Below are positions 48,609-57,080 of a DNA stretch of 64,000 bases, piece by piece. The translations under genes were made by a program, and so were the position numbers. Within the stretch, counting starts at the first letter, position 1, and each line of letters starts with the position of its first letter. The DNA is from Roseovarius pelagicus (GTDB lineage Bacteria > Pseudomonadota > Alphaproteobacteria > Rhodobacterales > Rhodobacteraceae). The notes below the pieces were generated by a model that had not been told where the DNA came from, made no database searches, and saw nothing but the letters and a program-made list of their open reading frames with translations. The stretch is from contig NZ_CP106738.1 in assembly GCF_025639885.1 (NCBI RefSeq), positions 2,914,001-2,978,000 on the forward strand, given 5' to 3'.

Positions 48609-48925
48609 CCGCTTGCAAGGTCGAGGCCATCCTTGATGCTTTCATAGGAGTTTGGCCAAAAGTTCCTTTGCTCGGAAGTCATGGCTCGGAAAGCCCAAAG
48701 GGTGAAAAGGCCTATCTCTGCCTTTCTGAACTGGTCGGGTCAATTTCCAGCGATAGCCCGGATGCCGCAATACCAGTTTTAAAACGTCTTATCTCGGACA
48801 ACCGATATTCAGATATGCTTAAAGACCTAAAGAGCATACGGACTGAGCAGAATAAAAAAAGGCCCTTGCAGACTTTGCACCACCGACACCGCAAAAGATT
48901 TTGGAGATGCTAGATCGTCAAGCCA
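48609..48925 (+). pseudogene. Frameshifted gene remnant interrupted by an IS fragment
   Basis: An open stretch reading KVEAILDAFIGVWPKVPLLG through LKSIRTEQNKKR has no start codon of its own. At about 48860 it shifts frame and continues as ALADFAPPTPQKILEMLDRQA before meeting an antisense transposase remnant near 48925. This pattern fits the decayed interior of a larger gene. I recall similar sequence in large cargo proteins of genomic islands but cannot name the family with certainty. Confidence 0.45.
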
Positions 48926-49133
48926 GCCGGGTACTGGTGACCATCTTACGACTGTTGGTATTCACTATCTCAGGTGGCACAAACTTGTGGATCGCCTCGT
49001 TCAGAGCTTCGCTACAGAAGTCATTCACCAGCGTTTTCGAGATGTGCCAAGAAAGGACCCTCGGCGACGAACAATCCATGATCGCCACCAAGGCCGAAAT
49101 GCTATCCGTTTCAAACTGTTTTATAACGGGCAA
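48918..49133 (-). mobile_element. IS3-family transposase (OrfB) fragment
   Basis: The minus-strand frame contains ALVAIMDCSSPRVLSWHISK and DFCSEALNEAIHKFVPPEIVNTN. These align with the rve integrase core of IS3 transposases, around the first catalytic Asp and toward the second. The second Asp region (normally NTDQGSQFTS) is degraded to NTNSRKMVTS, and both ends are missing. It abuts the 3' end of the FadL gene. Confidence 0.65.
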
Positions 49134-49140
49134 GCGTTGT

Positions 49141-50247
49141 TCAAAAGCTCATACCTATTTTAACGCCAACACTAATCGCATCGTTGTTGCTGAAGCTTGC
49201 GCGGGGGGTATTCGGAGGATTGGTGACAGGGAAAGCATCACCCAACCAAGTATACTTCACCCCGCCCGCAAGACTGAGTTGATCCGTTACTTGGTATTTG
49301 CCGCCCAATGTTAGCGATTGATTTCCGAAATTCGGGGCGAGCGGCGATACGAGATTGTTACCTTCCTCATCTTCATAACTGTAGGTCACGCTCGCCGAAA
49401 ACTTGTCAGAGAAACGGTATCCAACTCCGATCTCATAAGTCCAGGCATCGACCATTGAAGCTAGGTTGGGAGCAGGGCTTGGCGGGTTCAATGTGAACAC
49501 GCTCCATTCAGACCAACGTATGCTGCCGAAGAGCAAGGTGTTCTGGGCAACGCCGGACTGCACCTGAAGCTTTACGGATTGCGGTAAAGTCGATTTGGTG
49601 GATCCGGTTGCTGCGGGGGCACCGCCGGGGAAGGTCTCGGTGGTCTGCATGTTCAGTTCGACTTCGGAATGATAAGTCAACGCCGCTCGAAAAGCGATTT
49701 CCGGGATTTCGTATGCGGCGCCAAGCACATAGCCAAGTCCTTGGTCGCTCGAAAATCGGGCGTTGTATCCGTTCAACCCGCCATATGCGAGGCCCGACAA
49801 GGTGATGTTCCCATCCGCTCCGACGATCCGCGGGCCGCCATAGACGGCAATGCGATCCGTGATCCCATAACGGAACAGTATCTTCAGCTCATCGGACTCG
49901 GCTTTGGCCATGGTTCCACCGAGAAGGGTGGTCGCGGGATTGCCACCATATTCCAAGTCCACTCCGTAAGGTTGGTCATAAATTATCGCGAGTGAGAAAT
50001 GGTCACTTAATTGCAGCTTCAAACCGGCGCCTATCGCACTTATGTCGGCTCCTACGTTTGAAATGGCGTTACCCAGACTATCGACCCCAGTCACGCTGGG
50101 CATGGCAAAACCAAATGACAGTTCCGCATAGCTGCCCTGCTCGAAAATTATGTCGATCGGCGTTTTCGTGCGGTCAAGGTTCCCTGCGTAAGCAGGGTTA
50201 AGAGTGAGGGCCAGCGCGAAGCTAGCTGTCAGCATCGAAGATTTCAT
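49141..50247 (-). CDS. Outer membrane transport protein, OmpP1/FadL/TodX family
   Basis: A 368-residue outer-membrane beta barrel for hydrophobic substrates such as fatty acids. It has a signal peptide (cleavage near NPAYAGN, about residue 21), alternating beta-strand pattern and a C-terminal phenylalanine (GVKIGMSF), as required for barrel insertion. The chain is a little short for FadL (about 400-450). In this neighbourhood it could pass acyl-homoserine lactones or fatty acids, but that is inference. Confidence 0.88.
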   Translation of the reverse strand: MKSSMLTASFALALTLNPAYAGNLDRTKTPIDIIFEQGSYAELSFGFAMPSVTGVDSLGNAISNVGADISAIGAGLKLQLSDHFSLAIIYDQPYGVDLEYGGNPATTLLGGTMAKAESDELKILFRYGITDRIAVYGGPRIVGADGNITLSGLAYGGLNGYNARFSSDQGLGYVLGAAYEIPEIAFRAALTYHSEVELNMQTTETFPGGAPAATGSTKSTLPQSVKLQVQSGVAQNTLLFGSIRWSEWSVFTLNPPSPAPNLASMVDAWTYEIGVGYRFSDKFSASVTYSYEDEEGNNLVSPLAPNFGNQSLTLGGKYQVTDQLSLAGGVKYTWLGDAFPVTNPPNTPRASFSNNDAISVGVKIGMSF

Positions 50248-50288
50248 CGCGGCATTCCATTTATCGAAAGCTACGAATTCATAGTTGT

Positions 50289-50342
50289 ATGATACCCTGT
50301 AAATTGAAATACTTTTTTGATAATCAACCTAAAGGGTATCAT
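50289..50342. promoter_or_regulatory. Spaced inverted repeat upstream of the FadL gene
   Basis: ATGATACCCT at 50289-50298 and AGGGTATCAT at 50333-50342 form a perfect 10-bp inverted repeat with 34 bp between, 42-95 bp ahead of the porin start. It could be a pair of operator half-sites or a hairpin in the leader. Confidence 0.45.
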
Positions 50343-50496
50343 CATGCGTGTTAAAATAGCATCAAATACTGAGCCTGCCCGACTTTCCCGTTGGTTTCCG
50401 TGTCCCTAATCCTTGCGCAGATTGCACTGCACGGGAATTTTTGCGGAGCGCCAAGTCGGGGCGGAGCCTGCGCAGACGCAGGTCGGAGACAGAGCC

Positions 50497-52344
50497 TCAA
50501 GTCATATTTTGTGGAAGTGTGAACCAGAATGTGGTTACTTCTCCGTCGTCACTTTTGAAACCGATATCGCCGCCCATTTGTTCGACGATTTGCTTAGTAA
50601 TGCTGAGGCCAAGACCTGTTCCACCACGCCTGCGTTTGGCCACGGGGGCCGCTTGGGTGAAGGGCAGAAACACTTTATCCTTGAACGACTCGGGAATGCC
50701 AGCGCCCTGATTGCTGACGGACACACGGATATTATGTTTCTCTGCTTCGACTAGAATGTCGATTGTGCTACCTTCATCGGCAAATTTGGCTGCGTTAGAC
50801 AGAAAATTCGAGAGGACTTGCTGAAACCGCTTGGGGTCGAAAAACCCTGCCAGATTTCTTTCGCGGCAGGTGACGTTGAAATTCACGCCGAATTGTTCCG
50901 CAAACGGCAGATTGGCTAACACTGCGTCATCAATCAGGCTCGCGACTTCGTGCTGGGCTGCATTAATGCTCATTTGGCGGGCTGAGAATTTTTCAAAATC
51001 CAAGATATCGTTGATCAAAGAACTTAGACGCTTCCCGTTTTCTTCCGCGATCGACACCAGCCTTTGCGCGCCATCCGATAAGTTGGCACCTTCCATCGCT
51101 GAAAATAGGGTCAATGATCCCAGCAGCGATGTCAGGGGGGTTCGCAGTTCGTGGCTCACTGTCGCGACAAACTCACTCTTTAATTCGTTCAGCCGTCTCT
51201 GATCGGTTATGTCCACGATCTGAGACACAAAATGTTCAGGTTGACCTTCGGCATCGGTAATCATCCCGACACTTAACAGCCCCCACAGCACGGTGCCGTC
51301 CGAACGTATGTATCGCTTCTCCCTTTTATAGGATGGGATCTTGCCTCTTTTGAGAAGATCGAACTGGTTAAGATCTAGCTCCAGATCCTCAGGGTGGGTG
51401 ATTGACTGGAAATCCATTTTGCACAGATCGTCTTCTGAGAAGCCCAGAAGCTCGCAAAGTGATCGGTTTACCTTCAGGAACTGGCCGTCGACGCCAACCA
51501 AAGCTTTTCCAATGGTTGCAGCTTCGAATGATGATCTGAACTGTTCGGCGATCCTGTGATAGGTGCTTTCCACGGCCTTGCGCTCGGTGATGTCCGTCGC
51601 GGCGCCGACTACACAGCTTGTCTCGCCGCTCTTATCGCGCTTGGCTATCGCCAAATCTGTTCGCATCCAGCGCCAGCTTTCTCCATCTCTTGATCGCAGG
51701 CGATACTCGGAACTGGCACGTTCATGACCTTCATCGACACAACGCCGGATGGGCTCCATCGCGATCTCGAGATCAGCCGGGTGAATTCTAGCCATCCATG
51801 CCATCCGGAGTTCTTTGGTCGGCGTCTGTTCCAGGCCCATCAATTCGCGCCAGAGATCGGAAACCAAGACTGACTGTGTTTTCACATCAAATTCGAAGAC
51901 TCCGATTCTCGCTCCTTTGATCGCGCTATCCGCGCGCTTCATCTCTGCTTTTCTGATCCGATCAGCTTCCATTTCCTCTGCGATGTCGCGAAGGACAAGT
52001 GCATGCTGTATCGCTCCATTTTCGTCAGTCCATGCTGTTAAATGGATGGCGAGCAGCACCGAGGCTCCATCCTGCCGTCGCCCGATGATCCCTTTGATTA
52101 TGGCGTCGAAATCACCGGGTGGGATGTAAGCGTTCAACTCTTTGACGGAATCGACGGGCAGAACATCGAAAATCATCTGCTTACTGAGGTTATCGTCGCT
52201 ATAACCAAACAACTGACCCGCAGCTCTGTTGCTATGAAGAATTGTGCCGCTTGGCTCCACGATCATTAACGGCACTTGCATATGCTTAAAGGCGTGAATT
52301 ATAGCAGAATCCGCCGACTTCTGCTTGTGTGTGTCTGTGACCAT
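50497..52344 (-). CDS. Three-PAS sensor histidine kinase
   Basis: A 615-residue cytoplasmic kinase with three PAS domains (about 18-130, 140-255, 265-385), a HisKA domain with phospho-acceptor H398 in ATVSHELRTPLTS, and a HATPase domain with N box (SNFLSNAAKFAD), G1 (VSNQGAGIP) and G2 (RGGTGLGLSITKQ). No transmembrane segment or receiver is fused, so it needs a separate receiver or Hpt. Both lie just upstream. I start at ATG 52344; an in-frame start at 52434 is possible. Confidence 0.92.
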   Translation of the reverse strand: MVTDTHKQKSADSAIIHAFKHMQVPLMIVEPSGTILHSNRAAGQLFGYSDDNLSKQMIFDVLPVDSVKELNAYIPPGDFDAIIKGIIGRRQDGASVLLAIHLTAWTDENGAIQHALVLRDIAEEMEADRIRKAEMKRADSAIKGARIGVFEFDVKTQSVLVSDLWRELMGLEQTPTKELRMAWMARIHPADLEIAMEPIRRCVDEGHERASSEYRLRSRDGESWRWMRTDLAIAKRDKSGETSCVVGAATDITERKAVESTYHRIAEQFRSSFEAATIGKALVGVDGQFLKVNRSLCELLGFSEDDLCKMDFQSITHPEDLELDLNQFDLLKRGKIPSYKREKRYIRSDGTVLWGLLSVGMITDAEGQPEHFVSQIVDITDQRRLNELKSEFVATVSHELRTPLTSLLGSLTLFSAMEGANLSDGAQRLVSIAEENGKRLSSLINDILDFEKFSARQMSINAAQHEVASLIDDAVLANLPFAEQFGVNFNVTCRERNLAGFFDPKRFQQVLSNFLSNAAKFADEGSTIDILVEAEKHNIRVSVSNQGAGIPESFKDKVFLPFTQAAPVAKRRRGGTGLGLSITKQIVEQMGGDIGFKSDDGEVTTFWFTLPQNMT

Positions 52345-52522
52345 GGAACTATGCCGCCTCTTCAAAGTAGTAAGGCATGGTTCATTTAAATGTGCGGGGA
52401 AACTAGTCAAACCTTGCCTCATTGCTAAGCTCATTTACGCGAAAAGATAGAGCGACAGCCGCATTATTTTTGGTTTTGCAGAATATTCTATCTATCCTGT
52501 TCTGCTCGCTGGCTTGAATGCT

Positions 52523-52915
52523 CTAGACTGCGATCTTCCACGGCGTGTGTTCTTGGATGATGCCCTTGACCTGTTCGCCGAGCAGGAGAGGATCAAACGG
52601 TTTGCTGATAACATGCGCCGCGCCCAAGCTGAGAAGCTGATCGACATCGCTCTGTTGAGCGCGCGCTGTCATGAATACGACAGGCACATCGATCATGGCG
52701 GGGATTTTGCGAAGATGTCCTAGGGTTTCGGGACCGTTCATGCCGGGCATCATGACGTCAAGCAAGAGAACATCCGGTGTGTAACCTTGAGCTTGCCGAA
52801 CCGCATCTTCGCCCGAAGGACACTGGACTACTCTAAATTCGCCAGACAACGACAACGCTATAAGGGCAATTTCCCTGATGTCGGCATCATCTTCGACGTG
52901 AAGAATTTCAATCAT
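52523..52915 (-). CDS. Single-domain response regulator (receiver only)
   Basis: A 130-residue CheY-like receiver with acidic pair E8/D9-D10, phospho-acceptor D53 in VLLLDVMMPGMNG, T/S switch in FMTARAQQ and K105 in VISKPFDPL. It has no output domain, so it probably shuttles phosphate between kinases and the Hpt protein encoded next to it. Confidence 0.93.
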   Translation of the reverse strand: MIEILHVEDDADIREIALIALSLSGEFRVVQCPSGEDAVRQAQGYTPDVLLLDVMMPGMNGPETLGHLRKIPAMIDVPVVFMTARAQQSDVDQLLSLGAAHVISKPFDPLLLGEQVKGIIQEHTPWKIAV

Positions 52916-53004
52916 ATCATACTCCGCTTTCAGTAAACTTCGAGTGTATCCAGCGCTCCGAATTGGTTAGTTATTTTCAATGATCATAGATACTTATCAT
53001 CAAT

Positions 53005-53355
53005 CTAACCATGCTCTGACTGCTTCTTTACTTTGGCGATCTCAGCGATCAACCGGTCAATGATTGTAACGAGGTCTCCCGTGGGAATACGGGATGCCAT
53101 ATCCTTTTGGTCGATGTGATCATCGACCGCAGCTGCGACTTCTCCGAGATCGGGGTAGCCCAAGGTCGCTGCCGTGCCAGCAATCTTGTGACTGATCTTT
53201 CCGATCTCAACGATGGCCTCCTGACAGGCCATATCGTTATTCATCTGTGCCCTCAGTTTTACCAACAGATCGTGTCTGTCCTGAGATTCTTCGGCAAAGC
53301 GCAACCGGATACGCGCGATGCCGCTGGATACACTATTGATCATAACGTCGCTCAT
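53005..53355 (-). CDS. Hpt (histidine phosphotransfer) protein
   Basis: A 116-residue helical protein with the Hpt signature ISHKIAGTAATLGYPDL, phospho-acceptor H56. It would relay phosphate between receivers. The ATG at 53355 lies 16 bp after the stop of the upstream receiver-dGGDEF gene, so the two are cotranscribed. Confidence 0.9.
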   Translation of the reverse strand: MSDVMINSVSSGIARIRLRFAEESQDRHDLLVKLRAQMNNDMACQEAIVEIGKISHKIAGTAATLGYPDLGEVAAAVDDHIDQKDMASRIPTGDLVTIIDRLIAEIAKVKKQSEHG

Positions 53356-53371
53356 CAAAAATTCCAGATTA

Positions 53372-54358
53372 TCATGATGCAAACAAGCGTTGCAGCGGTC
53401 CAGGCAATGCTTCGCGTGTCGCAGCATGCGGATCTCTCGCTATCATCTCTGCATCCGACAGCGCCTGCACCAGAATTTTCGGGGCCTCCTGCGCCGATTT
53501 TAACTGGAAGCCCTTTGTGCCGCCGACAACGGGTAGGAGTGTCATTGGTCGACCGTCGCAATAATGTAGGTCCATTTCGCGGACAGTGTCGCATAGCTGC
53601 TTCTCAAACTCGATCGGATCGAAGGCACTTCCGTCTGTGAGTACGCAAACAAATTCACCGGCCCCCGCATGGGATGCGAAAAAGCCACGCGACTTCAGGC
53701 AATCCGAAATAGCTTCTGCAAAGTCCGTGATCGTGGCGTGATATTCGTACGCGCTACTTGCTTCATAAGCACGCGCCAATTCTGGAACGACGACGCCAAA
53801 TGCGCGCATTCCAAAAAGAGATATGCGTGAAAACTGCAGCAGGTAGTTTTCGAGCGCCAGGTAATCGATGAAGCCAGTCACGTCTGATGGGGTGATGCGC
53901 GCGGCAAGTTCGGCCTGTGTGACAGTTCCAGCAGGATGTCCCGGTGTTGGGACCGGGTTACGGTCCTCCAACAGTTTGCGTTCAGCATCACGCTCACTGA
54001 ACAGGCGCATACGGGCATGCACCTCTGCGATTTCAAATGGCTTGGTCACATAGTCAGTGGCACCCGCTGCGAATGCGTTATCAATATATGATCGGTCGGA
54101 CATCGCTGTGATCATAAGGATCGGTGTCGAAACATACTCCGGCAATTTCCGGATCGCAGAGGTCAGCTGGATGCCGTCCATTTCCGGCATCTGGATATCG
54201 CAGAGAAAGCAATCAAAAGGCACTTCACTCTGAGTTATGGTCTCAATGGCTTCCTTAGCTGATTCACATATCGTGACGTCCGTGAAGCCAACAACCCGGA
54301 GAACTTCCGTGAGCAGTTCGAGAATTATTGGGTCGTCGTCGACAGCAAGAATTTTCAT
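53372..54358 (-). CDS. Response regulator: receiver plus degenerate GGDEF-like domain (paralogue A)
   Basis: A 328-residue protein. The receiver (1-125) has D54 in FLCDIQMPEMDG and K106 in YVTKPFE. Residues about 165-325 have the outline of a GGDEF domain, but the signature is GAGEF at 232-236 (HAGAGEFVCVLTD) and the Mg-binding DxD-type strand is replaced by LFGMRAFGVVV. It is unlikely to make cyclic-di-GMP and may bind a ligand or partner instead. Two paralogues lie at 57.1 and 58.5 kb. It heads an operon with the Hpt gene. Confidence 0.85.
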   Translation of the reverse strand: MKILAVDDDPIILELLTEVLRVVGFTDVTICESAKEAIETITQSEVPFDCFLCDIQMPEMDGIQLTSAIRKLPEYVSTPILMITAMSDRSYIDNAFAAGATDYVTKPFEIAEVHARMRLFSERDAERKLLEDRNPVPTPGHPAGTVTQAELAARITPSDVTGFIDYLALENYLLQFSRISLFGMRAFGVVVPELARAYEASSAYEYHATITDFAEAISDCLKSRGFFASHAGAGEFVCVLTDGSAFDPIEFEKQLCDTVREMDLHYCDGRPMTLLPVVGGTKGFQLKSAQEAPKILVQALSDAEMIARDPHAATREALPGPLQRLFAS

Positions 54359-54588
54359 TGTTTCGTAGCCTTCTATCACTTCCCCGGTGCAACAACATCA
54401 GGGTATGCCCGCATAGCGTGTAAGTAGTTGTACAGAACAACCTGTCAAAAATAGGGCAGATGGCAAAAATTGATTAAAATTCTTCGTTTGATTGGAAGCA
54501 TGGCAATTTGCTGAAAGAAAGGGATTTTCTGAGTGGATAGCAAGACTACAAGCCGTTGGCCTGATTGTGCCGCCCTATTTGCGCCCAG

Positions 54589-56022
54589 TTATTCGGGCTG
54601 CATTTCATGATGTTCATTGGAAAAAAGCACTCGTGCCTCTTCCGAGACGGATTCGTTGTCAGCGTCAACCAAAGGTAGATCCACGTAGAAGGTGGTTCCG
54701 ACGCCCTCGTTTCGAAAGTAGTCCAGCACGCCAGAATGTGCGTTGATGATGCGTTTTGAGATGTTCATGCCAAGGCCAGTTCCGCCGACTTTTCGCCGGT
54801 CAGAGGAATCAAGTTGGCTGAATTCATCAAACACAATCTGACGGTCAGATTCGGATAAGCCTATTCCCCTGTCAATTATTGAAATTCGAACTGTGTCGCC
54901 TCTGTCTTGGCAAGTGACTGTAACAGCATCGCCGGGGTTCGAGAACTTGGCTGCATTTGACAGGATGTTGGACATCACTTGGTGCAGCCGTGCTTCGTCT
55001 ACGTATATGAACAGATGTTGCGGTACATCCTCGAGAACGAAAGTTACGTTGAACTTGCTTGCGAACGGTTGGTTGGATGCAACAGCCTGAACCAAGAAAT
55101 CCGCCAATCCAATAGTGCCAAACTGAAAGGACATGCGGCCGGCTTCTATTTTTTGCAGGTCCAAAAGGTCGTTGATCAGGGCGTTCAGTCGGCCGGCATT
55201 CCGCTGTGCAATCGACAGTGCTCCCTTCATCTTCTCGGGCACTTCGCCATAGGCACCGTAATCGACCAAGTCGAGCGTGCCTTTGATCGACGTCAGCGGC
55301 GTTCTCAATTCGTGACTGACTGTTGCCAGAAAATCCGATTTTGCTACGAAGGCGGATTTAGCCTTCTCGTGCTCCTGCCTGATTTCCTCCATCTGCACCA
55401 GAGTCTTGTCATACAGTCCGGTTGAGATGCGCGAACAATCAACCAGAAAGAACATGACGAATATACTCGTCAGGAACTCCGCCCACAACTCAGAGGAGAA
55501 TGGTGCGCTCGTGCTGATGATGTCTGACAGCGGGATGAAGAAAAAAACCGCAAAATAGAAGCTGAGGCGGAGATGAAGGATCGGTTTCAACTGATGGTTG
55601 TTCATCGTCGCAAAGAGACCGGCTGCGAACAGGAAGAACAGTGGCATGAAGTGTGACGTTGGTCCTTGCAGGTGGGCGATAGCTGCTGTGAAGACCGCGA
55701 TGTTTGCTGCGCTTACTGCCGTGGCAATCATCAGCAGTCTCATGTTCAAACGTGTGTCTGCTATGTCGCGCTTTTTCATCCGCAAAATCCTGCGGAATGT
55801 CAGCAGATCAAACAGTTCTGATAAGATTAAGAATCCGCCGCAGACTATGGCCACTAAGCTGCTGTAATAAAACCCAACTAGTGATAGCGCAGCGATGTAA
55901 ATTGCCAGCCTCTGTGGCAGAAGGGCCACACCGGTTCGAGCATAATCCGTCATCTGAGCATTCAGACGAAACAGGTTTCGGTTGTTGCGAAGGCTTAGCT
56001 GATAGAATTTTTTAACTGACAT
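54589..56022 (-). CDS. Membrane histidine kinase with multi-span sensor
   Basis: A 477-residue kinase with six or seven hydrophobic helices in residues about 35-205, a short coiled linker, HisKA with H237 in ATVSHELRTPLTSIKG, and HATPase with SNILSNAAKFSN, IDRGIGLSE and VGGTGLGMNISKRI. The membrane domain resembles MASE-type sensors without a clear periplasmic loop, suggesting a membrane-borne or hydrophobic signal. It is divergent from the LuxI-type synthase gene, which makes an acyl-homoserine lactone a reasonable but unproven input. Confidence 0.9.
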   Translation of the reverse strand: MSVKKFYQLSLRNNRNLFRLNAQMTDYARTGVALLPQRLAIYIAALSLVGFYYSSLVAIVCGGFLILSELFDLLTFRRILRMKKRDIADTRLNMRLLMIATAVSAANIAVFTAAIAHLQGPTSHFMPLFFLFAAGLFATMNNHQLKPILHLRLSFYFAVFFFIPLSDIISTSAPFSSELWAEFLTSIFVMFFLVDCSRISTGLYDKTLVQMEEIRQEHEKAKSAFVAKSDFLATVSHELRTPLTSIKGTLDLVDYGAYGEVPEKMKGALSIAQRNAGRLNALINDLLDLQKIEAGRMSFQFGTIGLADFLVQAVASNQPFASKFNVTFVLEDVPQHLFIYVDEARLHQVMSNILSNAAKFSNPGDAVTVTCQDRGDTVRISIIDRGIGLSESDRQIVFDEFSQLDSSDRRKVGGTGLGMNISKRIINAHSGVLDYFRNEGVGTTFYVDLPLVDADNESVSEEARVLFSNEHHEMQPE

Positions 56023-56210
56023 TGTCCACCCTGCAGAAGCAGATATTTGCTACAAACATGAGGCTTTTTGAGGTTACGCGCGAATCCAGAAGCCACACAT
56101 GTAGGGTGCCTCAGCATGTGAACGCATTTTGCCTCTTGATCATGGCAGAAATAAGGCTACTTATTGCAACCATTGGTTTATTTATAGGAGATTTTTCAAC
56201 GGGGGCAGGC

Positions 56211-57014
56211 ATGGGTGTAGCGAGATACGCACTACGAAAATATCGGGGTCGATTGGAACTTCCCAATCACGTTGCACAACCACAAGCTGTAACTCTGGTT
56301 GGTTACGACGAAGTTCCGCATGGGCAAAACCAGTTTGGACAACCAATGTCCGATCTGACTCGCGAAGTACAGGGAACAACGCTTTCGTTTGCAAACATGC
56401 ATCAATACGGAACGCTTTGCGCAAACTATCTTAGGGCGCGTAGGGAAGTTTTCATTGATCACAAGGGCTGGGAGCTGCCTCAGACTGAAGGCATGGAGTT
56501 TGACCAATATGACACGCCGCAATGTCGCTGGATCGTGATCCACGAGCACGGCCGCATTCTTGCGGGAATGCGGTTACTTCCCTCAACAGCCAAATGCGGT
56601 CAATACAGCTACATGCTGCGGGATGCGCAGAGGGGATTGCTTGAGAACATCCCGCGAGACATACTATTCCTAGATGCACCGGTTCGACCCGAGATATGGG
56701 AAGCAACACGGCTATTTGTCTCGCCGACAGTTGGTTCTAAGCGGCGTCTGCTTATTCAGTCAATTCTGCTAAAGCAAATGGCTGCCGCAGCACGAGAGTT
56801 GGGGGCGAAGTCGGTCATTGGGATCGTGCCTGCTGTCTTTAGCCGCTGGATGAAGCGGATCGGGATGAGCGCCACCCCCGTAGGGGCGGCAATGAGCATC
56901 GACGGCGATAAGATCCAAGCCGCTCTGATGAATGTTGAAGAGCCGCATGAAAACAATTCGGAACGAGCGGCTATGACATATGTAGGTCAGGTTCAATCTC
57001 AAGTTAGCACATAA
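56211..57014 (+). CDS. LuxI-type acyl-homoserine-lactone synthase
   Basis: Makes an N-acyl-homoserine lactone from S-adenosylmethionine and an acyl donor. All conserved LuxI residues are recognisable: R and F in RARREVF, W in HKGWEL, E-x-D-x-x-D in GMEFDQYD, R in AGMRLLP, and E-x-x-R in IWEATRLFV. I prefer the ATG at 56211 (267 residues), giving a 60-residue N-terminal extension before the catalytic domain; in-frame ATGs at 56058 and 56142 lack ribosome sites. LuxI proteins are usually 200-220 residues. No luxR gene is in the window; a histidine kinase is divergent. Confidence 0.85.
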   Translation: MGVARYALRKYRGRLELPNHVAQPQAVTLVGYDEVPHGQNQFGQPMSDLTREVQGTTLSFANMHQYGTLCANYLRARREVFIDHKGWELPQTEGMEFDQYDTPQCRWIVIHEHGRILAGMRLLPSTAKCGQYSYMLRDAQRGLLENIPRDILFLDAPVRPEIWEATRLFVSPTVGSKRRLLIQSILLKQMAAAARELGAKSVIGIVPAVFSRWMKRIGMSATPVGAAMSIDGDKIQAALMNVEEPHENNSERAAMTYVGQVQSQVST

Positions 57015-57080
57015 CCACGTCCTATTCTCGGCGTGCTGTTCTGCGAAACAGGTATATTGGACCAGTACGGAACGCCGCAG

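Noticed and set aside
48901..49314. 137-codon plus-strand frame after the gene remnant
   Set aside because: Beyond its first 10 codons it is antisense to the IS3 transposase fragment and the end of the FadL gene.
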